The notes under the pieces are model-generated. The model worked only from the letters and a program-made list of their open reading frames with translations. It was not told the origin of the DNA and searched no databases. A DNA stretch of 34,028 nt from Candidatus Gastranaerophilales bacterium (lineage in GTDB: Bacteria; Cyanobacteriota; Vampirovibrionia; Gastranaerophilales; Gastranaerophilaceae): positions 1 to 34,028 of the forward strand of contig CALUUP010000015.1 in the NCBI GenBank assembly GCA_944323985.1, read 5' to 3'. Position numbers and translations under genes: made by a program. Positions within the stretch are counted from its first letter, which is position 1. Each line of letters begins with the position of its first letter. This document shows positions 1-7,427 of this stretch, piece by piece.

Positions 1-371
<371 letters not shown>

Positions 372-395
372 TTATTTTCCTTTCTATTTATTTCT

Positions 396-476
396 TAGTG
401 AGTAGTGAATAGTGATTAGTGAATAGAAGTTTTAAATTTTTTTAGTACTAATCACTAGTCACTATTCACTAGTATC
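396..476. repeat. Imperfect inverted repeat of TAGTGAATAGTGA type in the dnaK leader
   Basis: AGTGAATAGTGA at 404-415 is the exact complement of 459-470, and GTGATTAGT at 412-420 is the complement of 447-455. An RNA from either strand could therefore fold into a long AT-rich hairpin. A 19-nt stretch of the right arm (455-473) recurs exactly, in the other orientation, at 22567-22585, so it belongs to a dispersed intergenic family. It lies between the divergent dnaK and DUF1653 starts and would be in the dnaK 5' untranslated region. Confidence 0.75.
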
Positions 477-550
477 ATTAAACCACTATTTTTTAATAAA
501 CTTGAAAAAATAAACAAAAAATTAATATTTTAGAAATTAGGATTTTATAT

Positions 551-562
551 TAAAATTAGGAT
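551..562 (+). promoter_or_regulatory. -10 box for a probably leaderless DUF1653 mRNA
   Basis: TAAAAT at 551-556 is followed by exactly six bases and then the ATG at 563. Transcription normally starts about 6-7 nt after the -10 box, so the mRNA would begin at the start codon. There is no convincing ribosome binding site. No good -35 box is visible, so this single call is moderate; the same spacing recurs in the window. Confidence 0.5.
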
Positions 563-772
563 ATGCAAAAAATTGAAGTTGGAAAAATTTATAGGCATTA
601 TAAAGGTAATATTTATAAAATTATTGCTCTTGCAAAGCATTCTGAAACAGAAGAAGATATGGTTGTTTATCAGAATATTGAAAAAGGTGATATTTGGACT
701 CGTCCTAAATTTATGTGGAATGAGTTTGTTGATAATAAAAATACTTTAAGATTTACTCTAATGGAGGAATAA
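563..772 (+). CDS. DUF1653 domain protein
   Basis: A 69-residue protein that is almost entirely a DUF1653 domain. It shows the typical GKIYRHYKGN start, the HSETEEDMVVYQ segment and the WTRPKFMW block. DUF1653 proteins are small cytosolic proteins of unknown function, sometimes fused to other domains. The length is normal for a stand-alone version. The start is fixed by the family's N-terminal pattern and by a -10 box ending 7 nt upstream. Its 3' end contains the GGAGG ribosome binding site of the next small gene, so the two are likely co-transcribed. Confidence 0.85.
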   Translation: MQKIEVGKIYRHYKGNIYKIIALAKHSETEEDMVVYQNIEKGDIWTRPKFMWNEFVDNKNTLRFTLMEE

Positions 773-774
773 TT

Positions 775-933
775 ATGATTACTCGAGAAGTTAGAGAATG
801 GCTGCAAAAGGTTGAGAGAAGACAGTATTCTTATGATGATGCTATGTATGAATTTATGAGATTTTTTTCTTTTTTAACGAGAGAAGAAATGAAACTTCTA
901 AAATCTAAGATTGAACAAAGTTACAAAGCTTAA
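775..933 (+). CDS. Small hypothetical protein, 52 aa
   Basis: An ATG at 775 opens a 52-codon frame ending in TAA at 931-933. It begins MITREVREWLQKVERR, is rich in charged and aromatic residues, and is probably helical. GGAGG inside the end of the DUF1653 gene, about 8 nt before ATG, is an ideal ribosome binding site, and only two bases separate the genes. This makes translation in one operon likely. No family is recognised. It has no signal peptide or membrane segment, so it is probably cytosolic. Confidence 0.6.
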   Translation: MITREVREWLQKVERRQYSYDDAMYEFMRFFSFLTREEMKLLKSKIEQSYKA

Positions 934-1012
934 TATTTATTTGAAAAAACGCAATTTTTTAAGATTTTTGAACTTTATATACTTGTAGCAGGTCTTGAAG
1001 GTTATTATTTTC

Positions 1013-2548
1013 ATGTCTATTGAAGGTTTTAACAATTATAATAATTCATATTCTTTTCAAAGTAGTATTGGATTTCGAGCTAATCAGGAAAAAGATAAAG
1101 ATAAAAGCTTGATTATCAAAAAACCTGTGGAAAAAGTTGAAAATGTAATTAATAAAACGGTAGATACATTTGTTAAAACAGACGGGAATGAAGAGAAGAA
1201 AAAGAAATATAGAAAAGCTGTTACAGTAGGCAGTACGGTGCTTGTTATTGGTGGTTTAATGGCATTATTAAACCCTAAGTTTTCAGGTAAGTTTATTAAT
1301 AAAATGAGAAAAAATGCTTCAAAAGCAAATGCGGAAGCTTTAAAAGGAAATAGAACGTCTTTAAAAGCTCAATTTAATCAATTTAAATCAGATTTTTTAT
1401 CTTTTGGAGCAGATTTTTTACAATTTACAAATACTGCTAATGCTGGTAAAGATCAGGTATTTAAATGGTTTTGTGCAGAAAAAAAATCTTTTAATAAAGT
1501 AAAAAATGAAACTCTACGTAATGTATTAAGGAAAGTAGATGATGGATTTACAACGATAATGAGAAAACCTCATAATGCTATTACAAATATGTTTGATAGT
1601 ATAAGTAAGCATACGGTTCATTCAAAGTATGATGGAGCCTCTAAAAAACTTAATGAATTAGAGAATTTGATTCAAAGTTATAAAACAAAACTTCCATATT
1701 CTAAACAATTAGAATTAGAAAACAAGTTAAAGGAAATAACAAAGGCTCGTGAATATTTTTCAAGAAATCAAGTAGATTCACGTTTACAAGAACAAGAAAA
1801 ATTAATGTCTAATTTAGAAAAAGATTTTAGAGCAAAATTTCAAGAATATCGTAAGAATTTTAAATGGTTTAAAGCAGAAGGAACTTTTAAAGAAAAATCA
1901 AGACATAATTATCAAAACTTTAGAGAAAATATGTCATATTGGGCAGAAGATATAATGATGCCTGATAGAAACAAGCTTGAACAAAATGGAAAAGATATCG
2001 TAAATATTATTTTAGGTGATGGTAAAACTCAACAAGGAAAATATAATGAAGTAATTGATATGCTTTCACCTTTTATTTCAAAAGAAGAGAAATTAGTTCT
2101 TGAAACTACATTAAAGAAATCCGGTAAGACTCTTAGAAAAGCGAATTACAGTGAAACAGTTGAATATTTTGACAAGAAACGTGATTTAATGTTAGGCGGT
2201 GCTCCTACGGATATTTTAACTGCATTGTTTGGTATTGGAATGAGTGGTGTTGCAATAGGTTCTGCGGATACTAAAGAAGATAGAATTTCAAGAGCCATCA
2301 CAGTAGCATTCCCTGCAATTGCCGGACTTGGCGTTTCAACGGCGCTTACTGCAATGTTAGTATCAGGAGCAAAGAGTCTTGGTATCGGTTTTGCTTCTTC
2401 TATAGGACTTAGTATGATTGGAAACACTGCTGATAAATATTTGAATCCAAAATCTGATTTAATAGCTAATCAATCGAATAATTTAAATAAAAACCAACAA
2501 ACCGCTACAAAACAACAGATTAACAATCAGGAGGTAGTAAATGCTTAA
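1013..2548 (+). CDS. Large hypothetical membrane-associated protein, possibly lineage-specific
   Basis: About 511 residues from the ATG at 1013 (MSIEGFNNYNNSY). An upstream in-frame TTG at 995 is possible but has no better ribosome site. The protein has an N-terminal polar stretch, a hydrophobic segment near residues 75-95 (AVTVGSTVLVIGGLMALL), a long charged and probably coiled middle region, and a glycine/alanine-rich hydrophobic C-terminal third that looks like two or three membrane helices. I recognise no domain. The layout resembles the unknown protein at 22826-23734 (short polar N-terminus, hydrophobic segments, long charged region). The stop overlaps that of the convergent kinase gene in a shared TTAA. 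Confidence 0.7.
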   Translation: MSIEGFNNYNNSYSFQSSIGFRANQEKDKDKSLIIKKPVEKVENVINKTVDTFVKTDGNEEKKKKYRKAVTVGSTVLVIGGLMALLNPKFSGKFINKMRKNASKANAEALKGNRTSLKAQFNQFKSDFLSFGADFLQFTNTANAGKDQVFKWFCAEKKSFNKVKNETLRNVLRKVDDGFTTIMRKPHNAITNMFDSISKHTVHSKYDGASKKLNELENLIQSYKTKLPYSKQLELENKLKEITKAREYFSRNQVDSRLQEQEKLMSNLEKDFRAKFQEYRKNFKWFKAEGTFKEKSRHNYQNFRENMSYWAEDIMMPDRNKLEQNGKDIVNIILGDGKTQQGKYNEVIDMLSPFISKEEKLVLETTLKKSGKTLRKANYSETVEYFDKKRDLMLGGAPTDILTALFGIGMSGVAIGSADTKEDRISRAITVAFPAIAGLGVSTALTAMLVSGAKSLGIGFASSIGLSMIGNTADKYLNPKSDLIANQSNNLNKNQQTATKQQINNQEVVNA

Positions 2549-3060
2549 TTTAATTTGTGAACTATTTCTAAAACATTTTTCTTTAATGTTTCATAATCCT
2601 TGTTATTGTAGATTAGAAAATCCCAATTCTGAATATTATCTAAATCAACTTCAGTAATGTCGTTTTCTCCTACTAATTTGCCACCTCTAGCTTCTCGAAT
2701 TTCTCGATTAGCTTCTACTCTGATTGAAACAGCACCGGCGTTTTTAAAAACTTCATATTCGTGCTTAATTCTTACATCTGTTACAACGATATTACCTTCT
2801 TGAGATATGATTTTTTCAAGCCAAAAATCAGGACTTTGTGAACGTCCCCAATTCCCTAAATCAATTAATCCTTGACGGTATTGGGCTTTGTTGGTTTCTA
2901 TTTCTTGATAAGTTAAATTATGAAGTTTTCCGTATTCTATTTTTATGATATCACCCATTGCACAACGCCTAAAACTTGGCATTGCATCCATTAAAATTTT
3001 TGCGGCTGTATCTTTGCCTGAGTATTGTTTTCCTGAAAATATTATAATTTTATTTGCCAT
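2545..3060 (-). CDS. P-loop kinase resembling phosphomevalonate kinase or deoxynucleotide kinase
   Basis: 171 residues from the ATG at 3058-3060, which has GGAGG just upstream. A longer reading beginning at 3099 would run through yidD and is not needed. The N-terminus [10 protein letters not shown] is a Walker A loop ending in Asp rather than Ser/Thr. That form is known in animal-type phosphomevalonate kinase (P-mevalo_kinase family) and in T4-type dNMP kinases. Later blocks [17 protein letters not shown] and DFLIYNN also resemble animal phosphomevalonate kinase. Cyanobacterial relatives make isoprenoids by the MEP route, so a nucleotide or other small substrate is as likely. The start overlaps the yidD stop by 11 nt, implying coupled translation. 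Confidence 0.7.
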   Translation of the reverse strand: MANKIIIFSGKQYSGKDTAAKILMDAMPSFRRCAMGDIIKIEYGKLHNLTYQEIETNKAQYRQGLIDLGNWGRSQSPDFWLEKIISQEGNIVVTDVRIKHEYEVFKNAGAVSIRVEANREIREARGGKLVGENDITEVDLDNIQNWDFLIYNNKDYETLKKNVLEIVHKLN

Positions 3061-3280
3061 TATTTTCCTCCAATGGTAATGGGTCATATCCGCCTTCATT
3101 CAACGGATGACATTTGCATATCCGTTTTAAGCCTAGAAGGCCACCTTTAACTAAGCCATAATGTTCTATTGCTTGTTTTGTATATTCTGAACAAGTCGGG
3201 TAAAATCTACATCTTGGTGGTGTATAGTTTGATAGTTTTTGATATATTTTTATTAAAAATAAGATAAATTTTTTTAACAT
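3050..3280 (-). CDS. yidD: Membrane protein insertion efficiency factor YidD
   Basis: A short protein with the full YidD signature: an N-terminal amphipathic/hydrophobic segment ([14 protein letters not shown]), [21 protein letters not shown], and [13 protein letters not shown]. YidD helps the YidC insertase place proteins in the inner membrane. I choose the ATG at 3278-3280 because the first ATG, at 3286, abuts the -10 box TAATAT with no gap. From 3280 the spacing is six bases, as in other leaderless genes here, and the N-terminus matches the family. The usual partners rnpA, yidC and rpmH are absent; a P-loop kinase follows with an 11-nt overlap. Confidence 0.92.
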   Translation of the reverse strand: MLKKFILFLIKIYQKLSNYTPPRCRFYPTCSEYTKQAIEHYGLVKGGLLGLKRICKCHPLNEGGYDPLPLEENNGK

Positions 3281-3286
3281 ATTCAT

Positions 3287-3295
3287 ATATTAACA
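3287..3295 (-). promoter_or_regulatory. Extended -10 box for leaderless yidD
   Basis: On the minus strand TGT-TAATAT (3295 down to 3287) is an extended -10 element, followed by six bases and the ATG at 3280. No ribosome binding site is present. The arrangement matches that of ribE and the TPR/NHL gene. Confidence 0.55.
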
Positions 3296-3310
3296 TGAAT
3301 TTTTAACATT

Positions 3311-3343
3311 AAAAAACCAAGTATTATCTTGTAATACTTGGTT
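3311..3343 (-). terminator. Intrinsic terminator of the lysA-cdaA-yitT operon
   Basis: A perfect 12-bp stem, AACCAAGTATTA paired with TAATACTTGGTT, with a 5-nt loop. On the minus strand it is followed by six T residues. It lies 21 bp after the stop of the gene at 3365-3709 and separates that operon from yidD. Confidence 0.9.
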
Positions 3344-3364
3344 CTATATTTATTTTATATCAAA

Positions 3365-3709
3365 CTAGAAAGGTTTAGTTTGGTTTAATTTTGCTCGAAG
3401 TTCTCTAAATCTTGCGATATCTTCTTGAGTTTTAGAAGATTCTCTAAATAACGCCTGAGATGTAGGATGAACCATTCTGATTGAATCCATATGTAATTCC
3501 AAAAATTCATATCTTTTTGGAGGTTGGTTAGAGTTTTTAGCATAAATTTCCACATTAGTAACAGCTAAGAATCTACGATTAGGATCATTTAAAAGTTGAG
3601 TTAATTGTCTATTTGCAGGAGTAGAACCTGAAACATAAACTGTTCCTTTAATATCATCATTATCTGTTAAAATTATCACCTCTACAGGTATCATATCTGT
3701 ATTTGCCAT
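3365..3709 (-). CDS. Small conserved protein, possibly DUF6812-like
   Basis: 114 residues with a GAGAGGA ribosome binding site before the ATG. The pattern VEVIILTDNDDIKGTVYV, then LTQLLNDPNRRFLAVTNVEIY, then a short charged C-terminus recalls DUF6812-type proteins (a compact beta domain with an R-x-LLN...RFLAVT core). I assign this only tentatively. No signal or membrane segment is seen. It lies 50 bp downstream of yitT with no terminator between, and a strong terminator follows it, so it is probably the last gene of the lysA-cdaA-yitT transcript. Function unknown. Confidence 0.7.
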   Translation of the reverse strand: MANTDMIPVEVIILTDNDDIKGTVYVSGSTPANRQLTQLLNDPNRRFLAVTNVEIYAKNSNQPPKRYEFLELHMDSIRMVHPTSQALFRESSKTQEDIARFRELRAKLNQTKPF

Positions 3710-3759
3710 TATTAATCCTCTCTTAATATTTAAATTTTATACTACTTTTAAGTATATGT

Positions 3760-4650
3760 CTAGTGTTTTTTCTTTTTAACTCTTACGCCTTCTACTTCAT
3801 AGACATCTTCTGTTACAAGAAAAGCTATCGGGTCAATTGAATGTACTAATTCTTTTAGTTTAACCATTTCAAATTTGTTTACGACACAATAAGTTTGGAT
3901 TTTTTCTTTTCTTGAATATCCGCCCATAGTTTTCATATAGGTAACGCTTACATCTAATTCTTTCATAATAGCATCACCAATTTCACGGTAGTGTTCTGAA
4001 AAAATTCTAACAGATTTTGCTTTGTCTAAACCTTCTAAAACTGAGTCAATAACTTTTGAAGCAATGTAATAAGTCAAAATTGAATATAATGCTCTATCCC
4101 AACCGTATAAGAATGCAGCTCCCATATATATAAAAAGATTTATGAACATTAAAAGTTCGCCAACGGATACTATTTTTAATTTTTTAGAAATGTTTATTGA
4201 TAACATTTCTGTCCCGTCTAAAGATGCGTTATTTCTGAGGATTAATCCAACACCTAAGCCTAATATAATTCCACCGAAAACGGTTGCTAATAATAAATCT
4301 TCAGTAGCTTGTTTACCGTGAAGTACATTTGTTGCAATACCTAACATTGCAGTCGCATAAAATGTTTGGAATACGAATTTTTTTCCTAAATTTTTGTAAG
4401 CCATTAAGATGAATGGGATATTTATACAGAAAATCAACAAACCTAAATTGAATTTAGTGATGTATGAGAGCATCATTGAAATACCAATTACTCCACCATC
4501 AATAATTTTATTTGGCAGTAAAAACATTTCCAAACCTACGGCTACTATAAAAGCACCTAAGGTTAAGAAAAGGATTTTAAAAAGATATTCACGAAAAATT
4601 TCACCTTTAGTTTTTTTTATCGGTTCTGTTTTTTTTCTACCAAAGAACAT
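3760..4650 (-). CDS. YitT family membrane protein
   Basis: 296 residues with a basic N-terminus, five or six hydrophobic segments between about residues 20 and 200, and a soluble C-terminal DUF2179 domain (SVTYMKTMGGYSRKEKIQTY and a following region). The segment ALGVGLILRNNASLDGTE-like around residues 130-150 is typical of YitT/DUF161 proteins. These are inner-membrane proteins whose substrate is unknown. The ribosome site AGAGGG lies in the last codons of cdaA, and only 7 nt separate the two genes, so it is co-translated with the cyclase. In cyanobacteria uppS often follows lysA-cdaA; here yitT takes that place. Confidence 0.9.
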   Translation of the reverse strand: MFFGRKKTEPIKKTKGEIFREYLFKILFLTLGAFIVAVGLEMFLLPNKIIDGGVIGISMMLSYITKFNLGLLIFCINIPFILMAYKNLGKKFVFQTFYATAMLGIATNVLHGKQATEDLLLATVFGGIILGLGVGLILRNNASLDGTEMLSINISKKLKIVSVGELLMFINLFIYMGAAFLYGWDRALYSILTYYIASKVIDSVLEGLDKAKSVRIFSEHYREIGDAIMKELDVSVTYMKTMGGYSRKEKIQTYCVVNKFEMVKLKELVHSIDPIAFLVTEDVYEVEGVRVKKKKH

Positions 4651-4657
4651 TTAATTA

Positions 4658-5545
4658 TTATTTCCCTCTTAAAATTTCGAAAATATTTTTGTGTTTAGTT
4701 TGAATTTCATCAGCTTGTTTAATACCTAAAATAGATTCTAAATCTGTTTTTAGAGTCATTAAATCTTCGTATTTCTTTAATAATCCATCCATACAAATAG
4801 AAACATCTCCTGTTTCTTCAGAAACAACAAGGCACGCGGCATCAGAAACTTCTGACATTCCGATAGCGGCTCTATGTCTGGTTCCATATTTCCAACTAAG
4901 TTTCGGATCCTCTGTTAATGGAAGCAAAACTCCTGCAGAATGGATTTTTGTATCTTTAATAACCATAGCTCCGTCGTGTAGCGGAGTGTTTGGATGAAAA
5001 ATCGTTAAAATTAATTCTGTCGAAATAATAGCATCGATTGTTGTTCCGACGTCTGAATAAACCCCTGCATCCATATCTTTTTGAAAAACTATTAATGCTC
5101 CGGTTTTTGTTTTGGTTAAATATTTAACTGCTTCAATAATTTCTTTTATTATATCAACGTCAGCTTCTAAAGCTTTTCTATAAGGACCGGATGTGAAAAA
5201 CGTTCTTCTTATAAAACCGGGCTGACCTAGATAGCCTAAAAATTTTCTTAATTCAGGTTGGAATATTACAATTAAACTCAATGAAATTAATGTTACTAAT
5301 GATTTTAAAAATACACCTAAGATTTTTAAGTCTATTAAAATTAAAATTTCACTGAAAATCCAAGCAAAAATTAAAAAGAAAATACCTTTAACAAGTTTTT
5401 CAGCCTGAGTATTTTTTATAAACTTTTGATAGAATACAAAAAGTATTAAAACAATAAAAGAAATTTCCAACACATTAATCCAGTTCAAAGACCATTGAAG
5501 AGGACTTATAATATTTTGGATTAAGGAAATCAATGCTTCTATCAT
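4658..5545 (-). CDS. cdaA: Diadenylate cyclase CdaA (c-di-AMP synthase)
   Basis: Makes the second messenger c-di-AMP from two ATP at the inner membrane. The 295-residue protein has three N-terminal membrane helices (about residues 25-100) and then the DisA_N catalytic domain. Both active-site motifs are intact: DGA at residues 191-193 and RHR at 223-225. Its ATG overlaps the TAA of lysA by one base (TAATG), so it is translationally coupled. No ybbR or glmM gene, the usual Firmicutes partners, is nearby. The coupling to lysA resembles the cyanobacterial arrangement as I recall it. Confidence 0.96.
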   Translation of the reverse strand: MIEALISLIQNIISPLQWSLNWINVLEISFIVLILFVFYQKFIKNTQAEKLVKGIFFLIFAWIFSEILILIDLKILGVFLKSLVTLISLSLIVIFQPELRKFLGYLGQPGFIRRTFFTSGPYRKALEADVDIIKEIIEAVKYLTKTKTGALIVFQKDMDAGVYSDVGTTIDAIISTELILTIFHPNTPLHDGAMVIKDTKIHSAGVLLPLTEDPKLSWKYGTRHRAAIGMSEVSDAACLVVSEETGDVSICMDGLLKKYEDLMTLKTDLESILGIKQADEIQTKHKNIFEILRGK

Positions 5546-6852
5546 TACTTTTTCAACCTATCAGGAATAACATCTTTAGAAACTAAATCATCTAAAGTCT
5601 CTCTATTTACTATAATATCAGATAGAGAATTATTTACAAGTACCATCGCCGGTTTTTCTACTTTATTATAATTAGAAGCCATTGAATAATTGTAAGCTCC
5701 TGTATTATATACGCAAAGTATATCTCCAGTTTCTAATTTAGGTAGCTCAATTTCATTTATTAAAATATCTCCGCTTTCACAAAAACGTCCTGCAATAGTA
5801 ACTTTTTCGATATTTTCATGTTTAGGTTTATTAGCAACTTGAGCAAAATATTCAGCTTGATACATACTTGGTCTTGGATTGTCTGCCATTCCACCATCTA
5901 TAGCTACATATTTTCTTCCATTAGGAACTTGTTTAGAACTTCCAACAGTATATAAAGTAACGCCTGAAGTTGAAATTATACTTCTTCCGGGTTCAATGTA
6001 TATAGTAGGGACATCAATTCCATATTTTTGCATTGAATCGGTAATTGATTTAGCTAATTCTTCAATACTTGGAGGGTTATCATTGGTTGTATATTTTACT
6101 CCTAAACCACCGCCAATGTTCATTTCACTTAATTCGATGTTGTGAATTTCTTTTATTCTTTTGATTTCTTTTATTAAAATTTCTATTTCGTCGTAATAAG
6201 ATTTTAGTTCAAAAATTTGAGAACCTATATGAGCGTGTAACCCTTTTAAATTAAGATTTTTGTATTCATTTTTAATTAAACCTATTATTTCATCTATTTG
6301 GGTTAAGTCAAAACCGAATTTGGAATCTGTTTGACCTGTTTGGATATAATCGTGTGTGTGACATTCAATTCCGGGAGTAATTCTTAATAAAATATCAATA
6401 GTTTTATTTTTTTCATAAGCGATTTTATTTAATAAATTTGCCTCATAAAAATTATCAACAGAAAATCTTCCGACACCTAAGTCTATTGCAAGTTCAATTT
6501 CTTTTAAAGATTTATTATTGCCGTTAAATAAAACTTTCGACATATCAACATTTGATTTGTATACAGTATAAATTTCTCCTGCGGAAACAGTATCAAAACC
6601 AAATCCTTCTTCATCTAAAATTCTACATAAAGCAGATGTGCATAAAGCTTTTGATGCATACATCATTTTTATGTTTTTGTAATTTTTAAAGGCACTCTTA
6701 TAATTTTTACAAATTTCCCTTAAAGAAGCTTCATCAATTACATATAAAGGAGTTCCATATTTTCGGGCTAAATCAACTAAATCACAGCCACCAAGAAATA
6801 AATGTTCTTTTTCTTCTAATGTTAAAGGTTTAATTGATTGATTTATGCTCAT
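5545..6852 (-). CDS. lysA: Diaminopimelate decarboxylase
   Basis: A PLP enzyme that converts meso-diaminopimelate to lysine, the last step of lysine synthesis. The 435-residue length is normal. Visible motifs are PLYVIDEASL and MMYASKALC (PLP-binding lysine), HAHIGSQI, GGGLGVKY (phosphate binding), EPGRSI, CESGDIL with the substrate-contact cysteine, and YNYSMASNYN near the end. It heads the lysA-cdaA-yitT operon. Its ribosome binding site (GAAAGGA) lies in the 3' arm of an 18-bp hairpin that ends just before the ATG, so initiation is probably regulated (separate entry). Confidence 0.97.
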   Translation of the reverse strand: MSINQSIKPLTLEEKEHLFLGGCDLVDLARKYGTPLYVIDEASLREICKNYKSAFKNYKNIKMMYASKALCTSALCRILDEEGFGFDTVSAGEIYTVYKSNVDMSKVLFNGNNKSLKEIELAIDLGVGRFSVDNFYEANLLNKIAYEKNKTIDILLRITPGIECHTHDYIQTGQTDSKFGFDLTQIDEIIGLIKNEYKNLNLKGLHAHIGSQIFELKSYYDEIEILIKEIKRIKEIHNIELSEMNIGGGLGVKYTTNDNPPSIEELAKSITDSMQKYGIDVPTIYIEPGRSIISTSGVTLYTVGSSKQVPNGRKYVAIDGGMADNPRPSMYQAEYFAQVANKPKHENIEKVTIAGRFCESGDILINEIELPKLETGDILCVYNTGAYNYSMASNYNKVEKPAMVLVNNSLSDIIVNRETLDDLVSKDVIPDRLKK

Positions 6853-6903
6853 AAAAAATCCTTTCTTGTTTTTTAGTATTTTATCAAAAACAAGAAAGGA
6901 TTT
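6853..6903 (-). promoter_or_regulatory. Hairpin that hides the lysA ribosome binding site
   Basis: An 18-bp perfect stem, 6856-6873 with 6886-6903, with a 12-nt loop. Read on the minus strand, the 3' arm contains GAAAGGA and is followed by six T residues (6858-6853) and then directly by the lysA ATG. The structure can act as a terminator for transcripts arriving from the upstream small gene. In lysA mRNA it would also block the ribosome binding site. It is far too short to be a lysine (L-box) riboswitch. The stem is certain; the regulatory role is inferred. Confidence 0.75.
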
Positions 6904-6912
6904 CGTAGTCTT

Positions 6913-6918
6913 ATTATA
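6913..6918 (-). promoter_or_regulatory. Candidate -10 box for lysA
   Basis: A consensus TATAAT on the minus strand. Its expected transcription start (about 6905-6907) is immediately before the 5' arm of the lysA hairpin, so the hairpin would form the very 5' end of the lysA mRNA. No good -35 box is seen. Confidence 0.45.
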
Positions 6919-6929
6919 CTAATTTTAAC

Positions 6930-7172
6930 TTATGCAGCTTCCGTTTGGACATATTTAGCAGACTTAGCAACTACTCCATAACAGACCATTGTAAGTCGAT
7001 TATTCAAAGCAAGCATTGTTCTAAAATTATTCGCTGAACAATTCATTGCAGACATCATATCATCTGCATTAACTTTAGAAACTAAAGCATTATCATCGTG
7101 GTTATCAACTTTTTCTTGTGCATACTTTTCAACTAATAATTTGTCAATAAAATCTCTTGCTCCAATTGCCAT
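6930..7172 (-). CDS. Small hypothetical protein, 80 aa
   Basis: Begins MAIGARDFIDKLL and has a clear AGGAG ribosome binding site. The protein is rich in Ala, Asn, Asp and Met, contains two Cys (in MNCSANN and MVCYGV), and has no membrane segment or signal peptide. I recognise no family. The T-run hairpin downstream (6853-6903) would terminate its transcript. Its upstream region shares a composite motif with the promoter region of the ribbon-helix-helix gene at 12531, suggesting shared control. Confidence 0.65.
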   Translation of the reverse strand: MAIGARDFIDKLLVEKYAQEKVDNHDDNALVSKVNADDMMSAMNCSANNFRTMLALNNRLTMVCYGVVAKSAKYVQTEAA

Positions 7173-7285
7173 AATAAATACTCCTATATTAAATTATTAC
7201 TAATACTTGAATTGATTTTTAAGAAAATAAATATAGTATTATCAAAATTTTAATGGTTTTGATTTTACTCTTTTTACTCTCTTAT

Positions 7286-7329
7286 ATATCTTGTATATAT
7301 AAAAAGTATTTAATTATGAAAAAATTGCT
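7286..7329 (-). promoter_or_regulatory. Composite promoter motif shared with the 12531 gene
   Basis: Read on the minus strand: AGCAATTTTTT (7329-7319), 17 bases, then TATATATACAAGATAT (7301-7286). The same elements with the same 17-nt spacing occur at 12608-12563. It lies about 115 nt before the ATG of the 80-aa gene. The 17-nt gap suggests a promoter-like or paired-site architecture; no exact -35/-10 boxes can be fixed. Confidence 0.4.
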
Positions 7330-7372
7330 TTTTTTAGTAAGAATTGTTAAGTTTTATTAACATATTAAAGAT

Positions 7373-7405
7373 AAAAAACTTGAGAATTTAAATTCTCAAG
7401 TTTTT
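7373..7405 (-). terminator. Intrinsic terminator of nrdD
   Basis: A perfect 32-bp palindrome (7374-7405; arms AAAAACTTGAGAATTT and its complement) 22 bp after the nrdD stop. On the minus strand it ends in a run of six T (7378-7373). Because it is symmetric it could work in both directions. Confidence 0.85.
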
Positions 7406-7427
7406 AGTTAGTTATTTTACGGTTAAA

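Noticed and set aside
2146-2427. A 93-codon minus-strand frame inside the 511-aa gene
   Set aside because: It is a shadow of the real gene in the opposite frame, with no ribosome site.
6853-6903. Lysine (L-box) riboswitch upstream of lysA
   Set aside because: The leader is about 50 nt and a single hairpin; L-box elements are about 170-180 nt with five helices.
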